From NCBI GenBank assembly GCA_002343425.1, contig DDSO01000106.1, positions 4,717 to 46,253 of the forward strand: a DNA stretch of 41,537 bases. Direction: 5' to 3'. The stretch is from Brevundimonas sp. UBA2388 (GTDB taxonomy: Bacteria > Pseudomonadota > Alphaproteobacteria > Caulobacterales > Caulobacteraceae). Positions 24,952 through 32,590 of the stretch are shown here, one piece after another. The notes under the pieces are model-generated. The model was not told the DNA's origin. It did not search any database and worked only from the letters and a program-made list of their open reading frames with translations. How positions within the stretch are numbered: position 1 is the stretch's first letter; each line of letters opens with the position of its first letter. The translations under genes were made by a program, and so were the position numbers.

Positions 24952-26043
24952 CTATTCAGCCCAAGTGTAACGTTGTTTGAGCTTGCTCATCCGCGCATGC
25001 GGCAGGACCTTCCGGTACTGTAGCTGGCCCACGACAATGCCTGGGGCGATGCCTTGCTTCTCCGCGAACTCCACGACTTCATCCGAAGTTCCCTTGAACC
25101 GCGTGATGAAACGCGTAAGCGCGTCAGAGGGTATGAGGAAATTGGAGGCCCAGTCATTGGCTTCGGCCTCAAGCTCAGCAGCGACATTGGACATGCCGTT
25201 CCCATCGAGGAAGATCTGCTTGCGACTATGAAGCAGAAGATGTGCGCATTCGTGAAAGAAGGTGAACCAGAAGTGGTCGTTTGAAAGATGCCGGGCGGTC
25301 TGCTGAATCAGGGCCCTGCGCGGCGTCAGCCACCTAGACACGCCACTGAGCGCGACCTTGGGGAGAGCCTGCTCCAGAATGAAGACTACGCCAGCCTTGG
25401 CGCAAAGCTCGCGCATCTGAGGCAAAAAGACTTCAATCGTTTCCCGGGTGAGGCTCCGGATGGTCTTCAACGCCGCAAGAAACGCGCTTCTATCGAACTC
25501 TTCCGTCGATATGTCCTCAGCGCGTAAATCTCCGATCCTGAGCCAAGCGAGTACGGCCGCTTCCTCGCTCATGAACGACGGCGAATGACGATAGGCCACG
25601 GCCTGGAGTTCGACGAATCTCTCTCTGCAGGCCTCAACACTGCCGCAACCGAAAAATTGCAGGACTTCCCGGACGATCGCTGAACCTTCCTGCGGGAAGT
25701 CGATCAGATCACGCTTCGCCAACTCTTTAAGCGGGAAGGTCTGTGCCCACTCGATATGTGGCTCAAGCGCAGCGTCTTCCTTCTCGCGCGCCAAATGAAG
25801 GCGATAGCTGGACTCCATACCCATCCAGATCGCTGCAGACGTCTCTGTGACCCGTTCCAACTGGATCGCCGTTTCAGGCTCGATCGGCGCCTTGCCTGAA
25901 ATGATCTCGGCGATGAGCTTGGCCGATCGGCCACAACGCCGGGCGAGTTCCCGGCCCGAAATGTCCAGCTCATCCAAGAACTCCTGGATAAAGACGCCAG
26001 GTGCTGCCGCATAGTCGGGTTGGTAGATATGCCGCTCAGACAT
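24952..26043 (-). CDS. HigA-like antitoxin fused to an ImmA/IrrE metallopeptidase
   Basis: This 363-residue protein joins two domains. The N-terminus is a HigA-type helix-turn-helix (about 16-78: FLDELDISGRELARRCGRS, AEIISGKAPIEPETAIQLER). The C-terminal half is an ImmA/IrrE zinc peptidase with the HExxH motif HECAH at 264-268, and downstream acidic residues (ELEAEANDWASNFLIP) that complete the metal site. Such proteins repress their own operon and may cleave regulators in response to phage or DNA damage. It lies 27 bp after the HigB-like gene, in toxin-then-antitoxin order as in classical higBA. Confidence 0.88.
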   Translation of the reverse strand: MSERHIYQPDYAAAPGVFIQEFLDELDISGRELARRCGRSAKLIAEIISGKAPIEPETAIQLERVTETSAAIWMGMESSYRLHLAREKEDAALEPHIEWAQTFPLKELAKRDLIDFPQEGSAIVREVLQFFGCGSVEACRERFVELQAVAYRHSPSFMSEEAAVLAWLRIGDLRAEDISTEEFDRSAFLAALKTIRSLTRETIEVFLPQMRELCAKAGVVFILEQALPKVALSGVSRWLTPRRALIQQTARHLSNDHFWFTFFHECAHLLLHSRKQIFLDGNGMSNVAAELEAEANDWASNFLIPSDALTRFITRFKGTSDEVVEFAEKQGIAPGIVVGQLQYRKVLPHARMSKLKQRYTWAE

Positions 26044-26070
26044 GGCGGCCGCCCCTAGGGCGATCGCAGG

Positions 26071-26370
26071 TCACCCTTCTACTCCGAGAATCTCGATGGC
26101 GGTTATCTTTGACAGCTTGATCCCGGCGGGGTGCTGATCTGGTCTGAAGCGGAGTCGACGGGATTGGGCGAGGCTCACGGTGTAGGTTCCTTCCTCGGTA
26201 GTCAGGCTGACCGGTGGTTTGCGCGGGACGGCCGCCAAGACCGGCGCGGCGCCGAGCACGCCCATGCGGACGACGATCGACCCTGCGACCTCGACGCCGT
26301 ACTTGGCGCGCAACGCACTAAGACTGTTGAAGACCGCGCAGGTCTGGGCGTCGCAGAAACTGATCTCCAC
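26071..26370 (-). CDS. HigB/RelE-like toxin
   Basis: This 99-residue protein is likely a HigB-type member of the RelE/ParE superfamily: MEISFCDAQTCAVFNS, then KYGVEVAGSIVVRMGVLGAAPVL, and RRLRFRPDQHP near the C-terminus. HigB toxins cut mRNA on the ribosome. The start appears to be a GTG at 26368-26370, which gives the typical beta-strand beginning. The typical C-terminal EIxDYH is replaced with AIEILGVEG, so its activity is uncertain. The HigA-ImmA gene follows 27 bp later. Confidence 0.7.
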   Translation of the reverse strand: MEISFCDAQTCAVFNSLSALRAKYGVEVAGSIVVRMGVLGAAPVLAAVPRKPPVSLTTEEGTYTVSLAQSRRLRFRPDQHPAGIKLSKITAIEILGVEG

Positions 26371-26451
26371 AATGCGCCGCCCAAGCCACGTTGAATCGTT
26401 ACGCGTGAGGAAACACCTGTTCGCGGGTCAGAGCAATCCCGGCGGACAGCG

Positions 26452-27927
26452 TCAGGCGGCCTTGTGAAGGGCCCGATGCCGGTCGATGACGGCGGCGCGA
26501 GTCACGCAGACGCAGTCGGCGTGTCGGTCCTCCTCGTAGTGGTCCCCGTAGTCGGGGCCCCATAGGAGACTGAGGAAGTATTGCGGCACCACTCCTACAG
26601 CGCCGGTCGTCTGATAGCGCACCATCTCCGTGATCATCATGCAGGCACTGAAAGTGGCCACGAACGGCACGGAAGGACGGAACCCCTCCGCAACGCCGTC
26701 GGCCGACAACGCCGCAGCATCTTCAAGCACCGAGCAGATTGGCTTGCCGATCCGTGCGGACAACCAAGCGCGCGAGGCGGGATTGGCGGCGGCGACGTCC
26801 GCCTCGGACAGCTCACGCGTCAAGTTTGAAAGACTCTCGACCGCCAACCCCGTCAGCCGCGCCTGCACGACTTCCGCGCGCTCCCCCGCCGGCCTTACAT
26901 ACATGCAGCGCAGGCAGGCGACGGGACCGGGCCAGGGATGGGCGCCGACCTTGCACTCCAACCGCGCGCCGATCGCGCCATCGACGATCAGGGTCGGCCA
27001 GAGATCCTGCACCGCATGTCGGGCCTCGACATTGTCGAACCCGCTCAGGACCACCGCCGGCGACCTCCCGGTCCGGTCTTGCATCGCCTCGATGTCGCCC
27101 TCGAAAGGCTCGACAGTCAGTTGCGGCCCGAGGAGGCCCGCTAGGAATTTCGCCTTTGAATCCGTGGAAGCGGCCCGCGTCAGCCGCAGACAGGTGCCCC
27201 AGTTCTCCTCGCCATAGGTTTGGCGGTCCAGCACCTCGCAGCGGCCTTGAAGCGGCAGCTGGGAGAGGAGGTGAACGACGCCGTTGCCGATGGCCCCCGC
27301 TCCAGCCACAAGCAAATCCACTTCCAGAACCGCCGGTAGTTCGGGCCCCGAAGCCGGGTCCGCATCATAGGTCCAGAGCGAGAAGGCGCACCCATCGAGA
27401 AGGGCACCCTTGTCTTCACGCAGCTTGAGCAGACGCTTGAACACTTCGCCGACGCCCAAGGAGGCCGCTGCTAGAGCGCCGACCGGGTTGGGGATTTTGC
27501 ATGTCTGGCTGACCGGTGCGCCCGTAGAGCTCGCGCGGACGCTCCATCCGTCCGAGGTGATGACCGTCCAAGGCAGGTTGGCCCGCGGCGGGCCGCCGAT
27601 CGACAGGATCGCCGCATATGGGGTCAGATCGATCGGCAAAATCCGAAAGACAGGAACCTCGTCCCAGGCATGTTGCTGCGCCCACGCTTGAAGCTCAGCT
27701 TCCAGATCGCTCAGCCCCGCCGGAAGGGCGACGACGAGCGATTTGGTGGTGCGCATGAGCAGAAGCAGTGCATCTCGCGCCATGTCGCGACCATTTGGCG
27801 TCCCAAGAACCTCAAGCGATCCGGTAAGCAGGACAGGTTCGGAAACGAATCTCTGAGGTTCGAAATCTGGGTCCGCCAGCGCCGCCGCGCTAGCGGTGAG
27901 ACGGCTGAAACGATCATCAACGGTCAT
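26452..27927 (-). CDS. E1-like (ThiF-family) activating enzyme of a ubiquitin-like system
   Basis: This 491-residue protein has an N-terminal extension (1-200) without clear motifs and a ThiF/E1 adenylation domain. The nucleotide loop is VAGAGAIGN (207-215), followed by LDRQTYGEENWGTCLRLT, the counterpart of the E1 'D...v...N..R' segment, and SGFDNVEARH (295-304). Cys pairs CLRC (338-341) and CVC (472-474) could bind zinc. Cys398 (KPICSVLED) is a candidate for the transfer Cys. It should adenylate the C-terminus of the small Ubl and pass it to the E2. A strong GGAGG site precedes the ATG, which overlaps the JAB gene by 11 bases. Confidence 0.87.
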   Translation of the reverse strand: MTVDDRFSRLTASAAALADPDFEPQRFVSEPVLLTGSLEVLGTPNGRDMARDALLLLMRTTKSLVVALPAGLSDLEAELQAWAQQHAWDEVPVFRILPIDLTPYAAILSIGGPPRANLPWTVITSDGWSVRASSTGAPVSQTCKIPNPVGALAAASLGVGEVFKRLLKLREDKGALLDGCAFSLWTYDADPASGPELPAVLEVDLLVAGAGAIGNGVVHLLSQLPLQGRCEVLDRQTYGEENWGTCLRLTRAASTDSKAKFLAGLLGPQLTVEPFEGDIEAMQDRTGRSPAVVLSGFDNVEARHAVQDLWPTLIVDGAIGARLECKVGAHPWPGPVACLRCMYVRPAGERAEVVQARLTGLAVESLSNLTRELSEADVAAANPASRAWLSARIGKPICSVLEDAAALSADGVAEGFRPSVPFVATFSACMMITEMVRYQTTGAVGVVPQYFLSLLWGPDYGDHYEEDRHADCVCVTRAAVIDRHRALHKAA

Positions 27928-28441
27928 CGGAACCTCCTCCCACGACGATGAGAGGCGCGGTCCCGCCGGTCAGGGCGACCCTCCACGCCCGTTCCCAGGT
28001 TCCGAGGCGACGCCAGCTGCCGTGATCGTGAACATGAAATCCACACCGGCCCGGCGGGGTGTCAGGGTCCCGGGCGAAGTTCGGCGCCACAACCGACAGA
28101 TATCCAGCCGCTTGGATACCGTACAACCGGTCTGCGTCCGACAGTTCGACCCAGTCGCTCGGATGCGAATGAATCTGGCCCACCAGATAGACGCCGTTCT
28201 CGATCATCACGTCGGTGACGTCGTCGAGCAGTTCAGCCGAGATCGACAGATGGTTAGGGGTCTTGACCACGCCAGGACCGCGAAGTCCGACGACGTGAGT
28301 TACGATGACCACGCCGGCCATCCGTCGTCCCAACCAGAGGGCGACACCCTCTCGCCCCAGCGCTCCGTCCGGCGCCATTTCGATCAGCGAGGTCCGCAGA
28401 GCGGCGGCCGGCAGCCGCCAGAGAAGTGGCGTGTTCAGCAT
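27917..28441 (-). CDS. JAB/MPN-domain isopeptidase of a ubiquitin-like system
   Basis: This 174-residue protein is a JAMM/Mov34-type metallopeptidase. The complete zinc motif is HSHPSDWVELSDAD (His91, His93, Ser101, Asp104; spacing HxH-x7-S-x2-D), with Glu31 in GREGV as the general base. Such enzymes remove or trim ubiquitin-like modifiers. The ATG at 28441 overlaps the E2 stop by seven bases; longer frames extend into the E2 gene and are rejected. Confidence 0.9.
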   Translation of the reverse strand: MLNTPLLWRLPAAALRTSLIEMAPDGALGREGVALWLGRRMAGVVIVTHVVGLRGPGVVKTPNHLSISAELLDDVTDVMIENGVYLVGQIHSHPSDWVELSDADRLYGIQAAGYLSVVAPNFARDPDTPPGRCGFHVHDHGSWRRLGTWERAWRVALTGGTAPLIVVGGGSDDR

Positions 28442-28872
28442 CGGGGGGCGAACCTTCCGGTAAAGTGGCAGTCCAGTTCGTGCTGGAGGGTCACAACGAT
28501 GAATCGCAGCGGGTTGCCGTGCATATTGAGCCGTTTGGTCGGGTCGGCTTTCCACTCGGGGTGAGTGACGAAGCCCTCCGAGGTCCAGTTCGCGCAGATG
28601 TCGTTCGGCGGGCGGAAACCTTGGCCGGTCGGCCAGGCTGACGGAACGTTCACCGCACCTGTCGCGGGATCGACGAACAGGACGCTGGGCGGCCAATCGT
28701 CGGAATATTTCGTCCAGGCCAATCGGGCCGTGAACACCTCCTGTTCGTGGCCCTCGGGCGAAAGGGTGACCCACACTTGGAGGTCGCCCTTTCGCTCAAG
28801 TCGCCAACGTTGCGCGTCGTCCGCCGCCATGGCCTCGAAATCTTCGTCGAGCATGAGCTTGGCGACGGTCAT
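28435..28872 (-). CDS. Predicted E2-like conjugating enzyme
   Basis: This 145-residue protein is assigned as the E2 by operon place and sequence shape. It has a UBC-like run PPSVLFVDPATG...GQGFRPPNDICANW, in which Cys93 follows the position expected for the E2 active site, and then HPEWKADPTKRLNMHGNPL, typical of bacterial E2s. It should accept the activated Ubl from the E1 and transfer it to a target. Its ATG overlaps the Ubl stop as ATGA. No separate E3 is visible. Confidence 0.8.
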   Translation of the reverse strand: MTVAKLMLDEDFEAMAADDAQRWRLERKGDLQVWVTLSPEGHEQEVFTARLAWTKYSDDWPPSVLFVDPATGAVNVPSAWPTGQGFRPPNDICANWTSEGFVTHPEWKADPTKRLNMHGNPLRFIVVTLQHELDCHFTGRFAPRC

Positions 28873-29150
28873 CAGCCTTGGACGATCTGCTGGCTGAGCT
28901 TCAGCGAGAGCGCGCTGGCGTGGCCCGCGAGGACGTCCAGAGTCACGGACAGGTCCTCCAAGCGATCCTTGTGCTGCATCAACACATAAGTGACCTGGTT
29001 GCCGCCCTCTTCGCCCTCCTTGAGGCCGAACTTGGCCAAGACGCGCGCCTTGAGCGAGCCCAGGGTTTCAGCCGGAGAGGCGCTCTTGTCCTGGAACGGC
29101 TTCCCGGCCGCCGGGTAGGTCACCGTCACGTTCAGTGTCGTCTTGGCCAT
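28872..29150 (-). CDS. Ubiquitin-like modifier protein
   Basis: This 92-residue protein is the first gene of the conjugation operon. It begins MAKTTLNVTVTYPAAGKPFQ, a beta-hairpin start, followed by a helix with SLKARVLAKFGL and strands YVLMQHKDRLEDL and ALSLKLSQQ, which fits a beta-grasp fold. It ends in a single Gly (IVQG), so the C-terminus may be ready for activation without trimming. An AGGAG lies seven bases before the ATG. The fold call depends mainly on operon context. Confidence 0.78.
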   Translation of the reverse strand: MAKTTLNVTVTYPAAGKPFQDKSASPAETLGSLKARVLAKFGLKEGEEGGNQVTYVLMQHKDRLEDLSVTLDVLAGHASALSLKLSQQIVQG

Positions 29151-29813
29151 CGGAATCTCCTGTTGGGCCGGAGGGAACGTCGCTCGAGAACGACGTCATC
29201 GATATGGCGCCGACCCGCATCCTTGTCCATCTTTTTGTTTCCTAATAGGCTACATTTTTAGAAACCTGCTATCTGCGCGATCGATCCCCATTTAGCGTCA
29301 GGTACCACCCTCCCGCTTGGCCATGCGGCGATCGGCGCCGGCCACGCGGCGCCCGACGGGGCCAAGTTGGTCCTGACGGCAGAATGGGGAAGACGGCATC
29401 TGCTCGACGACGCTCTCCGACAGCACCATCTGGGAGATGGGCGGAGCGGCCAGGTCCCCAAGCGCTTCCTCCTCACGCCGCGTTCCGTGGTCTAGGACCT
29501 CGCCGAGGTCGAGGCTTGGCTGGCGCTGCGCCGGACACTGCCGGTCCTCCACGCCACGCCGCCCTACGTCCACAAGCGCCGAACGCGGCCCGTTGGAGGC
29601 GCGGATCGAAACGAGCCCCGGCCGTTTTCGGGATGCCCAGGGTCAGAGGCCGGATCGAAGAGTTGCGTCACCCCCGTCGCCTAGGAGCAGACCTTCCCAA
29701 CCGCCGCCTTGAGTCAGAGCAGGGCATTGAGCTCGCACCCTGCTGCGGCTGCAATGTGCGCCAACTGTAAGGATCAGGGGAGCTATCGTACGGCCTCACG
29801 TGCATCTACGCAT
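29151..29813. other. 663-bp gap with a decayed plus-strand reading frame
   Basis: The right part of the gap (minus strand) should hold the promoter of the ubiquitin-like operon. In the plus strand, a frame from about 29298 translates as plausible protein (GHAAIGAGHAAPDGAKLVLT, then EWGRRHLLDDALRQHHL, RFLLTPRSVV). A TAG at 29493-29495 stops it, and the same frame continues (DLAEVEAWLALRRTLPVL). There is no start codon with a ribosome site. It looks like a gene remnant, but I do not recognise the family. Nothing else is visible. Confidence 0.35.
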
Positions 29814-31241
29814 TTATGACGGTCGCAGGTCCACTTGAAGGCCCCTGGACGGCGGACGGCGGCACTTGCGGGTCCGATCAGCCATCAAAGTTTGTTGGGC
29901 GTTGGGAGTATAGCCAATCGCTATGTAGGCATCAGAAATTGTACCAAACCGGCGGGTGAAAGTTGAAGGGCTTGGTACGCCGGGCGTCGCGTTGATGAGG
30001 TCGGTATTGAGGCGCCCATGTTGCTTCAAAACGTTGCGAAGCATGTCCAGCAGCTCGACAGTTTCATAGCGCGACACCGGGATCGCCTTAGGGGCTCGCT
30101 CGATGCGATCGGCGTACGCCTTCTGCACTGGACTTTGGACATAACCAGCAGCTTCGTAGGCCCCTTTCAAACCACCGAAAGCCCGCTTTATCGCAACGTG
30201 ACCATATCTGCAGTGGTCCCGGACAACGCGGTCGCTCAGCTTGCCCCTCTCCGCTGCTACTCGCTGAAGGTCGGCGATAATTTCCTCCTTCGAAGGCCGA
30301 TACCTGACGCTCTGGATTTTGGCTTGCACCTGCTCGAAAACATCAGGACCGACTATCGCAGGGCAGGCGTCGGGTGTGACGACCCAGAAGCGCTGATCCA
30401 CCGGCTCCCGAATACCGCCGAGACGATGCCTGGACTTCCCTTGAGTGAGCCTCCCGCAGTACTTACCGTTGGTCAGAACCTGCCGCACGCGGGCAAGTGT
30501 CCAGCGGACGCCAAGTTCGGCCAGGATACCCTCCCGGTTCAGGGCTTCCATGACCGACGTATATGTTGCGCTGGGCGCGAGGAAGTCGTTGAAGATGCGG
30601 CGCACGATTTCGACCTCCGTCGAAGGCCCGAATACGAGTCGAGTGTGGCAGTGCTCAGCACTGGCACGTTCCCGGTGATCGCAGATCCGAAGCACAAGTC
30701 CTTCCGGATTTACGATAGCCCGACGATAGCCATAGCCGGGCAGGCCGCCGGTCCAATAGCTCCGGTTCCGTAGAACCATCTTCGCCCTCGTCAGACGGGC
30801 GCTAGACTCCCTGCTGAACTCGGCTGCCATCGTGCGTTTGACGTGCTTGATCAACCCAGACATGGCCGACCCGTCATTGCGGAACGACTCGGCGCAGTAT
30901 TCCACAGGCACGCCAGCCTCTTGGCACATGAACTCGTAGTGAGCTGCTTGGTCCGGGTTCTGGAAGCGGCCCCATCTGCTGACATCGTAGACGAGGACGG
31001 CCTGAAAGGCCGATTGACCGCCGATTACGGTTCGAAGCAGGTCTTTGAGGGCTTGGCGCTTTTCGATGCCCACCCCGCTGATACCCTCATCAGCGTAGGT
31101 CTCAACGATCTGGTAGCCGTGGGCTGCAGCCCAAGTTGCGATAGTCTTCGCCTGGTATTCGAGCGACACATCCTGTCGGTCCGTCGACATCCGCAGATAC
31201 TGTGCTGCGGGACGGCGGTGGTCGGTTTCTCGCTGATTCAT
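29814..31241 (-). CDS. Large serine recombinase
   Basis: This 475-residue site-specific recombinase has the resolvase/invertase N-terminal domain with YLRMSTDRQ (catalytic Ser19) and DEGISGVGIEKR, the conserved VYDVSRWGR, then a Recombinase domain (GGLPGYGYRRAI..., LNREGI..., VRQVLTNGKYCG) that binds DNA. The C-terminal 150 residues carry two related repeats of about 50 residues that each end in AY-A-x-GY (around EAAGY and IAIGY), similar to helix-turn-helix repeats found beside homing endonucleases. It faces the cargo tRNA, its start 135 bp from the tRNA 5' end. It may belong to an older element nested here. No good ribosome site precedes the ATG. Confidence 0.9.
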   Translation of the reverse strand: MNQRETDHRRPAAQYLRMSTDRQDVSLEYQAKTIATWAAAHGYQIVETYADEGISGVGIEKRQALKDLLRTVIGGQSAFQAVLVYDVSRWGRFQNPDQAAHYEFMCQEAGVPVEYCAESFRNDGSAMSGLIKHVKRTMAAEFSRESSARLTRAKMVLRNRSYWTGGLPGYGYRRAIVNPEGLVLRICDHRERASAEHCHTRLVFGPSTEVEIVRRIFNDFLAPSATYTSVMEALNREGILAELGVRWTLARVRQVLTNGKYCGRLTQGKSRHRLGGIREPVDQRFWVVTPDACPAIVGPDVFEQVQAKIQSVRYRPSKEEIIADLQRVAAERGKLSDRVVRDHCRYGHVAIKRAFGGLKGAYEAAGYVQSPVQKAYADRIERAPKAIPVSRYETVELLDMLRNVLKQHGRLNTDLINATPGVPSPSTFTRRFGTISDAYIAIGYTPNAQQTLMADRTRKCRRPPSRGLQVDLRPS

Positions 31242-31375
31242 ACATCGAAGTGAGCATCGGTCCGTTAACCGACGGTCTGCAATTTATAGTTAGTGGCACG
31301 AGAAGCAGATTCATCGCAGCGATCCGCCGTTGAAATGGATAGGTGCCCGCGCTACGACGCCCGCCACACGCCTGT

Positions 31376-31460
31376 GCGGGTGTGGTGGAATTGGTAGACG
31401 CGCTGGATTCAAAATCCAGTTCCGAGAGGAGTGCCGGTTCGACCCCGGCCACCCGCACCA
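31376..31460 (+). tRNA. Complete tRNA-Leu(CAA) carried by the island
   Basis: The 85-nt gene folds fully: acceptor GCGGGTG with CACCCGC, anticodon stem CTGGA/TCCAG, loop TTCAAAA with anticodon CAA, a variable arm as in class II tRNAs, T-arm GCCGG-TTCGACC-CCGGC, and encoded CCA. It differs from the split host gene in one acceptor pair and in the anticodon stem. The gene lies in the same direction as the split tRNA. It probably supplies the function lost by integration. Confidence 0.95.
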
Positions 31461-31490
31461 ACCCTCAAGATCTTCAACTTGCAGGGTTCA

Positions 31491-31955
31491 TCACACGGCC
31501 ACTTCCGCTGCCTTCGACCTCGAAGGCCGAGAGGCCGAGACAAGATTCAACGTTTGGCCGAGCTCCAAGAGCGCCGCGCTGACGTGAGTTTCGACGGTTT
31601 GAGGGTCGAGTGCGAGATGGCTAGCAATCGCCGGGTAGCTCAGTCCGGCTACCCGGTGAAGCAGAAACACGTCTCTCGTCGTCGCAGGCAATCCCTTGAC
31701 TGCATAGGCGCAGACTGACGTTGTGTCGTGAGGATCGAAGCTGCCAAACCGCCAGAGCAGTTGATGCCGCCAACGCCACCATTGGGTTCGATCCAGAAAC
31801 CATAGTTCACGACGACGGGGATCACCCGACGTTCCCCTTGCCGGTCCCCCTAGCTGCGCGGGCGAGTCGCCCTCAAACTCGATCGCGCTTCTACGAAGGG
31901 CGGCAGCTAGATGGCTGTCGGTAGCGCGGCGCCTGCTGTGTACGCGGGGCCTCAC
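31491..31955 (-). CDS. Sigma-70 region-4-like DNA-binding protein
   Basis: This 154-residue protein has in its C-terminal half an ECF-type region 4 helix-turn-helix: LPATTRDVFLLHRVAGLS, then YPAIASHLALDPQTVETHV. It lacks the sigma region 2 needed to bind core polymerase and melt DNA, so it more likely acts as a repressor or activator. The GTG start overlaps the stop of the next gene upstream as GTGA. Genes of this type accompany TraG/TraA mobilisation blocks in sphingomonads and Caulobacterales. It is convergent with the tRNA-Leu at 30 bases. Confidence 0.75.
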   Translation of the reverse strand: MRPRVHSRRRATDSHLAAALRRSAIEFEGDSPAQLGGPARGTSGDPRRRELWFLDRTQWWRWRHQLLWRFGSFDPHDTTSVCAYAVKGLPATTRDVFLLHRVAGLSYPAIASHLALDPQTVETHVSAALLELGQTLNLVSASRPSRSKAAEVAV

Positions 31956-32425
31956 GTTCTGACGGCATCTCGCGAAAGGAAGCGAGCCGCCTCATCCACG
32001 ATTTCAGATTCGAGGCCCCCTTCATCATTCAGCAGTCGAGCTACGATCGCCAGCTTATGTGCGACATCCTCGACCGTTCGCGCCGGGAGGGTTCCGATAG
32101 CCGCGATGCAGCGAGTCTTGCGCTGATCGAGGTCCTCGAACTGCCCATCGATCCAACCCAGCCGAGATGTGACGGGGTCATCAGATGGTAGTCGTTGGAG
32201 TTTGCCAAACTTCCGAAGCACCGCGGCTTCGGCGATCGATCGTTGAGTTGTCAGATGGTTGACCTCTGCATCGAGCGCCCACCATTCCGAGCACCTTGCG
32301 GTAAGTGCCCCTTCGCCGCAGACACGCCAACGCGGCCAGGCTGGCGTGACAGCGGCAGCGCTGAGAACGCCACGGCGAGAAAGTGGCGGCAGTCGAGGAC
32401 CCGGCTCTTTCAATGTGAGCTCCAT
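31952..32425 (-). CDS. Hypothetical protein beside the transfer genes
   Basis: This protein is about 157 residues from the chosen ATG (MELTLKEPGPRLPPLSRRGVL...). Its N-terminus has paired Arg before a hydrophobic stretch (LSRRGVLSAAAVTPAWP), like a twin-arginine signal. The remainder is helical and charged (FEDLDQRKTRCIAAIGTL, LLNDEGGLESEIVDEAARFL), more like a cytosolic protein. I know no function. A TTG at 32474-32476 would extend it by 17 residues and lies next to the palindrome at 32461-32474. It is co-translated with the sigma-like gene (GTGA overlap). Confidence 0.6.
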   Translation of the reverse strand: MELTLKEPGPRLPPLSRRGVLSAAAVTPAWPRWRVCGEGALTARCSEWWALDAEVNHLTTQRSIAEAAVLRKFGKLQRLPSDDPVTSRLGWIDGQFEDLDQRKTRCIAAIGTLPARTVEDVAHKLAIVARLLNDEGGLESEIVDEAARFLSRDAVRT

Positions 32426-32460
32426 CGTGGGCGGAACAACGTGTTCAGCTTTGGCCCGAT

Positions 32461-32497
32461 GGATGCCGGCATCCAAGATATATTTGGAGTATATTTG
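32461..32497 (-). promoter_or_regulatory. Palindrome and AT-rich direct repeats upstream of the regulator genes
   Basis: GGATGCCGGCATCC (32461-32474) is a perfect 14-bp palindrome. Beside it, TATATTTG occurs twice (32479-32486 and 32490-32497), 11 bases apart. This is the most AT-rich spot of the island and lies in the 165-bp gap upstream of the regulator pair. It probably contains their promoter, and the palindrome may be an operator for the sigma-like protein. Confidence 0.4.
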
Positions 32498-32590
32498 ATA
32501 GGGCGCTGGGATGTTGAATTTTACAATGCGCTTGTGAATACCCGCCAGTGTTGGGTGCGATGGTGGATCAGCCTCTCGGTGCCGAAGCAG

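Noticed and set aside
30018..30773. A 251-residue plus-strand frame
   Set aside because: It is antisense to the serine recombinase, which has a complete catalytic domain.
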